A stretch of 64,000 nt of DNA. Origin: Mariniphaga anaerophila. GTDB lineage: Bacteria > Bacteroidota > Bacteroidia > Bacteroidales > Prolixibacteraceae. The stretch covers positions 744,001 through 808,000 of the forward strand of contig NZ_FQUM01000001.1 in assembly GCF_900129025.1 (NCBI RefSeq). Direction: 5' to 3'. Both the position numbers and the translations under genes were made by a program. Below are positions 59,172-64,000 of this stretch, one piece after another. The first letter of the stretch is position 1. Every line of letters begins with the position of its first letter. The notes below the pieces were generated by a model. That model had not been told where the DNA came from. It was given only the letters and a program-made list of their open reading frames with translations, and searched no databases.

Positions 59172-60926
59172 ATGAAACATAAAATGTTAAATCTGATAAT
59201 CGTAATAACAATCCAATTTTCAGGTTGTCAGGCAAAGATAAAACAAGAGGCACAGAATTCAGAATCTCGTCCAAATATCATTTTAATCATGTCAGATGAT
59301 ATGGGTTTTTCTGATATTGGTTGTTACGGTGGAGAGATTCAAACTCCAAACCTTGACAACTTGGCTCAAAACGGAATTCGTTTCACCCAGTTTTACAATG
59401 GTGCTCGTTGTTGTCCAACCAGAGCCACATTATTGACTGGTTTATATCCACACCAGGCAGGTATGGGATGGATGACCGGTATTGAAGCTGAAAATCCGGC
59501 GTACCAGGGAGACCTGAATTCGAATTGTGTAACATTGGCTGAGGTTGCCAAAACCGCAGGTTATTCAACTTTTATGACTGGGAAATGGCATGTCAGCAAA
59601 AATTGCAATGAAGATGGTCCTAAACATAACTGGCCTTTGCAACGCGGATTCGACCGCTTTTATGGAACCATTAACGGAGCTGGTAATTTTTACGACCCGG
59701 CTACGCTTTGTCGTGACAACACGCTTATCAATCCTTTTATCGATGAAGAATATCCTTCAGAAGATTATTACTATACCGATGCCATTTCAGATGAAGCAGC
59801 AAGGTTTATAAAAGAGCGAGACAAAGAATCTCCTTTCTTTTTGTATATGCCATACACTGCGGCACACTGGCCTATGCATGCCAAGCCAGAAGATATTAAA
59901 AAGTACGATGGGGTTTACGATGCCGGATGGGAAGAAATACGCAAAAATCGGATAGTTAAAATGAAAGAATTGGGTTTGATTTCATCTGATACAGAATTAT
60001 CACCACTTGACACATACCCATGGACTGAAGCAAAGAACAAAGACGTACAGGCAGAAAGAATGGAAATTTATGCAGCAATGATTGATGTTATGGATCAGGG
60101 AATTGGGAGAGTTATTGAAACCCTAAAAGGTGAAGGAATTTATGAAAATACCCTGATTTTGTTTTTACAAGATAATGGTGGTTGTGCTGAGGAGATTGGC
60201 ACAAAAGGTGAAACCGGGTCATGGGCAACAACAGCCGAGGAACTTGTTCCATTAAAGATAGATGAAATTGAGTATGATGTTATCCCAAGGGTTACAAGAG
60301 AAGGGAAGGCGATTTTGAAAGGTGAAGGAGTAGCCGGTGGTCCGGATACAACTTACGTAGCTTATGGGCAGCCTTGGGCTAACGTCTCCAATACACCTTT
60401 TAAGGAGTATAAACACTGGATTCACGAAGGAGGTATATCTACTCCGCTAATTGCACACTATCCGAATTTGATTAAGGAAGCAAATAGCCTTAATTCTTTC
60501 CCAAGCCATATTATTGATATCATGCCTACCCTGACCGAACTCATGGGAGCAAATTATCCTGAAGAGAAGGACGGCAATAAAATTCACCCAATGGAAGGGA
60601 TTAGTTTGGTGCCTTTATTTAAAGGTGAAGAGATTAGTCGCGATGGAGCTATTTGCTGGGAGCATGAAATGAACCGTGCAGTGCGTTTAGGCGATTGGAA
60701 ACTAGTTTCAAAAGGCGAACTGCTTGATGGACCATACGCTCGTTGGACTAACTCCAAATTAGGTGAATGGGAATTGTACAATATTGCTGAAGACAGAAGC
60801 GAACTTAATGATTTAGCAGATACTCATCCTGAAAAGTTGAAAGAACTGGCAACGATATGGGATGAATATGCTGAAAGAATCAATGTTTTCCCAAATCCTT
60901 GGACCGAATCTAAAAAAGAAAATTAA
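59172..60926 (+). CDS. sulfatase (arylsulfatase, S1 family)
   Basis: 584 residues from the start at 59172 (MKHKMLNLIIVITIQFSGCQ), a lipoprotein signal; the longer frame adds 16 residues. The catalytic cysteine, matured to formylglycine, is Cys80 in RCCPTRATLLTG (C-x-P-x-R). Metal ligands are in LIMSDDMGFSD and at LFLQDNGG. The second signature is TGKWHVSK. It removes sulfate esters from a polysaccharide and needs a formylglycine-generating enzyme encoded elsewhere. The pattern YNGARCCPTR with GLYPHQAGMG is typical of subfamily S1_4-like enzymes (judged by eye). It shows that the right-hand target is a sulfated glycan. Confidence 0.93.
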   Translation: MKHKMLNLIIVITIQFSGCQAKIKQEAQNSESRPNIILIMSDDMGFSDIGCYGGEIQTPNLDNLAQNGIRFTQFYNGARCCPTRATLLTGLYPHQAGMGWMTGIEAENPAYQGDLNSNCVTLAEVAKTAGYSTFMTGKWHVSKNCNEDGPKHNWPLQRGFDRFYGTINGAGNFYDPATLCRDNTLINPFIDEEYPSEDYYYTDAISDEAARFIKERDKESPFFLYMPYTAAHWPMHAKPEDIKKYDGVYDAGWEEIRKNRIVKMKELGLISSDTELSPLDTYPWTEAKNKDVQAERMEIYAAMIDVMDQGIGRVIETLKGEGIYENTLILFLQDNGGCAEEIGTKGETGSWATTAEELVPLKIDEIEYDVIPRVTREGKAILKGEGVAGGPDTTYVAYGQPWANVSNTPFKEYKHWIHEGGISTPLIAHYPNLIKEANSLNSFPSHIIDIMPTLTELMGANYPEEKDGNKIHPMEGISLVPLFKGEEISRDGAICWEHEMNRAVRLGDWKLVSKGELLDGPYARWTNSKLGEWELYNIAEDRSELNDLADTHPEKLKELATIWDEYAERINVFPNPWTESKKEN

Positions 60927-60947
60927 TAGAAATAATATTAAATAAGG

Positions 60948-62123
60948 ATGACTTTTTTAAAAAACATGATGATTGGATGGCTGTTGGCGGGATTTTTAAT
61001 TCTATCTATGATTTTTAATACAGCTTGTGGAACGGAAGATGAACCTGTTGTTGAAGAGAAACCTAATGAAGTTGTAGTAGAAGGCACTCATATTATTTGG
61101 GATTCGTCTTCTCTGAGAAAAATTACCGATGGGAATTATGCCCGGATTCGGGAATTGGATAATCAGCAATTGATTGCCGTTTACTCTCGAAGCAATCACA
61201 TTTACATTAAATACAGTGATGATCAGGGGAGTACATGGGAGAATGAACAGTTGTTGGCTGAAGGTGATGCAAATTACATCATGACTAATGCTGAAGCTAT
61301 TCAACTTGCCAACAAATCTATCGTTGTTGGTTTGAACCGAAGGGTAAAAGATGAAAGATGGGGAAGTGATTATACCTACGGAATAATGATTGTTTCAAGT
61401 GATGATTATGGGCAAACATGGTCAGAACCACAACTTATTTACAATGCAGGGAACTCTGGTGATATTGGCTGTTGGGAACCGGCATTTTTACAGTTGCCGG
61501 ATGGTGAACTCCAATGCTATTTTGCCAACGAATATCCATACCCAAATACAAACGAGCAGGAAATTTCGTTATTGAGGTCTTTTGATAATGGAGAGAGCTG
61601 GACTGCTGAAATTGAAACAGCAACTTTTGCCCAAGGTGCAAGAGACGGAATGCCTGTTCCAATATTGGATGGTGATAACATCTTGCTTGCAATTGAAGAT
61701 AACAGCAACAATCACGTGCTGCAACCAACAATAATAAAAGAACCGGTTTCAAGCAATTGGAAAAATGGTTTGGTTGGTTCTAATGACAGCAGAAGGTTTC
61801 ATGCTGTTCCTGATTTTTCAAGGACTCGCTATGCAGGAGCCCCTTACCTTGCAAAACTTAATAGCGGTGAACTGATTCTTTCTTTTCAGGATAGAAATGA
61901 GCGAGAAAAGAATTTTGAAACGATGAAAGTACTTGTTGGTGAAAGTGTAATTGAACCATTCGATCATGAAAGTGAGCCATTTGCGATTTCAAAATCGAAT
62001 AGTGCCAAATGGAATTCGCTTTGCGTGCTCAGTAGCGGTGAAGTCATTGCAGTTACCAGTACGAATGCATACGGCAAAGGAATTTATATGGTAATAGGTG
62101 AGGTAGTTAATAATTCTAAATAG
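60948..62123 (+). CDS. sialidase-like BNR-repeat lipoprotein
   Basis: 391 residues. Lipoprotein signal: LILSMIFNTACGTEDE. Asp-box motifs at SDDQGSTWEN, SSDDYGQTWSE and SFDNGESWTAE, plus WGSDYTYGIMIV, give a six-bladed propeller. The fold and the motif GDIGCWEPAFLQLPDGELQ resemble exo-sialidase-like glycosidases of Bacteroidota PULs that do not act on sialic acid. It starts 21 bp after the sulfatase stop and is surely in the same operon. The substrate is not predictable. Confidence 0.75.
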   Translation: MTFLKNMMIGWLLAGFLILSMIFNTACGTEDEPVVEEKPNEVVVEGTHIIWDSSSLRKITDGNYARIRELDNQQLIAVYSRSNHIYIKYSDDQGSTWENEQLLAEGDANYIMTNAEAIQLANKSIVVGLNRRVKDERWGSDYTYGIMIVSSDDYGQTWSEPQLIYNAGNSGDIGCWEPAFLQLPDGELQCYFANEYPYPNTNEQEISLLRSFDNGESWTAEIETATFAQGARDGMPVPILDGDNILLAIEDNSNNHVLQPTIIKEPVSSNWKNGLVGSNDSRRFHAVPDFSRTRYAGAPYLAKLNSGELILSFQDRNEREKNFETMKVLVGESVIEPFDHESEPFAISKSNSAKWNSLCVLSSGEVIAVTSTNAYGKGIYMVIGEVVNNSK

Positions 62124-62143
62124 ATTAATTAATTTTTATAAAA

Positions 62144-63121
62144 ATGAAGACAATTCATATTCTTACATTATTTGTTTGTACTGTACTTACCTCTTGTGCA
62201 GTAAAAGAAAAAAGTGAAACCAGGGAAGAGATTTTCTTTGCAGATCCAACCATTTACGTTGAAAATGATAAATACTACCTGACTGGAACGAGAAATCGAG
62301 AACCTTTTGGTTTTGCCATTTTAGAATCTGACAATCTTCAAGATTGGAAATCTCCAAAAGGTAAGCCGCGAACAATGATACTAAGCAAACATGATGGGAC
62401 TTATGGTTCAAAAGGTTTTTGGGCACCTCAGATTTTAAAGATTGATAACGATTACTTATATACTTATACAGCTAATGAGCAAACAGTACTGGCCAAATCT
62501 AAGTCAATTCTGGGACCATATCGCCAAGATAAAATTGAGCCCATTGATGGATCGGAAAAAAATATTGACTCCTACATTTTTCAAGATGAGGATGAGAAAT
62601 ATTACCTCTATCATGTTCGGTTTAATAAAGGAAATTATCTATGGGTGGCTGAATTTGATATCGAGAAAGGGAAAATAAAAGAAGAAACACTTAAAAAATG
62701 TTTCGATCAGACAGAGGATTGGGAAGCAACTCCAAATTACCCATCTAATCCTATTTTAGAAGGTCCGACTGTAGTGAAAATGAAAAGTAAATACTATTTG
62801 TTTTATTCCGCCAATCATTTCAAGAATATTGATTATGCTATGGGATACGCTACAGCAGATTCTCCTTACGGTCCATGGATAAAACACCAGAATAGTCCAA
62901 TTATTCATCGCTCAATTGTAGGTGAAAACGGTTCAGGGCACGGTGATGTATTTGAAGGGAAAGACGGTCAATGGTATTACGTCTATCATGTGCACTATTC
63001 AGAAAATAAGGTAGTACCCCGACGAACTCGTATTGTACCGCTTATTTTACAATGGAATGAAGAAAGTAATCTTTATGATATTACAGTTGATGCAAAAAAG
63101 ATAATAAAACCAGCGCAATAA
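62144..63121 (+). CDS. GH43-family glycoside hydrolase, lipoprotein
   Basis: 325 residues. Lipoprotein signal: LFVCTVLTSCAVKEK. Five-bladed propeller with the base in FFADPTIYVENDKYYL, the pKa modulator probably in NIDSYIFQDEDEKYY, and the acid in EGPTVVKMKSKYYLFYSA. Further marks are GSKGFWAPQILK and GHGDVFEGKDGQWYYVYH. GH43 enzymes remove arabinose, xylose or galactose. Here galactose or arabinose of a galactan side chain would fit. The gene is 20 bp after the BNR gene. Confidence 0.88.
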   Translation: MKTIHILTLFVCTVLTSCAVKEKSETREEIFFADPTIYVENDKYYLTGTRNREPFGFAILESDNLQDWKSPKGKPRTMILSKHDGTYGSKGFWAPQILKIDNDYLYTYTANEQTVLAKSKSILGPYRQDKIEPIDGSEKNIDSYIFQDEDEKYYLYHVRFNKGNYLWVAEFDIEKGKIKEETLKKCFDQTEDWEATPNYPSNPILEGPTVVKMKSKYYLFYSANHFKNIDYAMGYATADSPYGPWIKHQNSPIIHRSIVGENGSGHGDVFEGKDGQWYYVYHVHYSENKVVPRRTRIVPLILQWNEESNLYDITVDAKKIIKPAQ

Positions 63122-63179
63122 TACCATAATGATTAAGAGCCTACATGCTGAAATTAAAAAACCATAAAAAGAAAATAAC

Positions 63180-64000
63180 ATGACCAGAAGAATATACTTT
63201 TTAGCATTATTGATACTAACACTATCTGTATTCGCATGTTCAAATTCAAAGCCAACACAAGAAAAAGAAAAGAAGGAATCGCTTCAGGAACGATGGAGTG
63301 TGGAAAAGGCTCAGCAATGGGGCGAAAAGCAACCATGGCTAAGAGGAGCTAATTTTAATCCAAGTACAGCCATTAATCAATTAGAAACATGGCAAGCTGA
63401 GTCATTTGATCCAGAAACCATTGACAAGGAGCTTGGATGGGCTGAAGATATTGGCTTAAACTGTATGCGTGTGTATCTACACCATCTTGCATGGAAAGTC
63501 GATAAGGATGGTTTTAAAAAGCGCATGAGCAAATACCTTGAAATTGCCGATAGTCATAGTGTTAAAACCATTTTTGTATTTTTTGATGATTGCTGGAATG
63601 CAACCTATCAAGCGGGTAAACAACCCGATCCCAAACCGGGTGTTCATAACTCTGGTTGGGTGCGTGATCCCGGTACTTTGTTGGATGAAAAACCTGAACT
63701 AATGACCAGTTTGGAAACATATGTAAAAGACGTGCTTACAAATTTTAAAGACGATGAGCGAATTGTGATGTGGGATCTTTACAATGAACCCGGCAATAAT
63801 AAGTTAGGAAACAAGTCAATGCCACTTCTTAAAAATGTTTTTGAATGGGCTTGGGAAGTTCGCCCGTCCCAACCCTTGTCTGTTGGCGTATGGAATCATG
63901 GTTTATCTGATCTAAATAAGTTTCAACTTGAAAATTCGGATATCATTACCTATCATAACTATGAGGGGCCAGAGAAACATCAGGCAGCAATTGATAGTTT
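63180..64000 (+). CDS. GH5-like (cellulase-fold) lipoprotein, incomplete at the window edge
   Basis: The first 273 codons are visible; the gene continues past 64000. A lipoprotein signal (LTLSVFACSNSKPT) is followed by a TIM barrel with PWLRGANFNPSTAINQLETW, GLNCMRVYLHHLAW and TIFVFFDDCWNATYQ. The acid/base candidate is Glu203 in VMWDLYNEPGN. The barrel is of GH5/clan A type; the nucleophile lies beyond the edge. It starts 58 bp after the GH43 stop and is likely the next gene of the HTCS-controlled operon. Confidence 0.85.
   Translation, partial: MTRRIYFLALLILTLSVFACSNSKPTQEKEKKESLQERWSVEKAQQWGEKQPWLRGANFNPSTAINQLETWQAESFDPETIDKELGWAEDIGLNCMRVYLHHLAWKVDKDGFKKRMSKYLEIADSHSVKTIFVFFDDCWNATYQAGKQPDPKPGVHNSGWVRDPGTLLDEKPELMTSLETYVKDVLTNFKDDERIVMWDLYNEPGNNKLGNKSMPLLKNVFEWAWEVRPSQPLSVGVWNHGLSDLNKFQLENSDIITYHNYEGPEKHQAAIDS

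Overview
The window looks like an AT-rich Bacteroidota chromosome, probably a marine or gut Bacteroidia of the Marinilabiliales type. This is inferred from the two SusC/SusD pairs, a hybrid two-component system (HTCS), an ECF-sigma/FecR pair, many secreted glycosidases with lipoprotein or Tat-like signals, and a Bacteroides-type relaxase remnant. It is a large carbohydrate-utilisation region. No rRNA, tRNA or CRISPR array was seen.

Layout. Positions 1-49000 run almost entirely on the minus strand. From right to left: an ISL3-type insertion sequence that cuts a relaxase gene (46237-48925); ECF sigma, FecR anti-sigma, SusC and SusD (39268-46098); a sialic-acid-like block with a sialidase-like BNR protein, a frameshifted NAL/DapA-type aldolase and an N-terminal stub of a mutarotase/epimerase (36392-38655); a GH78 rhamnosidase; DUF1080 proteins and Gfo/Idh/MocA oxidoreductases interleaved with GH63-like, GH30 and GH2 enzymes (17567-36339); two duplicated pairs of CE15-like esterases around a GH67-like protein (9383-16470); a GH92 enzyme; a TonB-linked outer-membrane barrel; a second, frameshifted ISL3 copy (1988-3799); and a GntR regulator with an intact NAL-like aldolase. 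From 49074 the strand changes: an HTCS sensor/regulator, then SusC, SusD, sulfatase, sialidase-like BNR protein, GH43 and a GH5-like enzyme that runs off the right edge.

How the genes may work together (inference). GH78 (rhamnose), the GH67-like protein and CE15 esterases (glucuronate and its esters), GH30 and GH2 (beta-galactans) and GH43 suggest a branched, acidic, rhamnose- and glucuronate-capped galactan such as an arabinogalactan, or a related algal polymer. The Tat-type oxidoreductases plus DUF1080 proteins suggest that the hydrolases are complemented by an oxidise-eliminate/hydrolyse-reduce route through 3-keto sugars. The left SusCD is probably switched on by ECF sigma/FecR, the right SusCD by the HTCS.

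The most unusual aspect is decay. At least ten gene fragments or deletion scars lie between intact genes: a SusD relic, N-terminal stubs of an oxidoreductase, a GH2 and an epimerase, a fusion of an isomerase N-terminus to an oxidoreductase C-terminus, a GH2 whose C-terminus matches a DUF1080 tail, and a 143-bp repeat flanking an oxidoreductase gene. One of the four CE15 paralogues has lost its catalytic serine, its histidine and a conserved aspartate, so it is probably a pseudoenzyme kept in the cluster.
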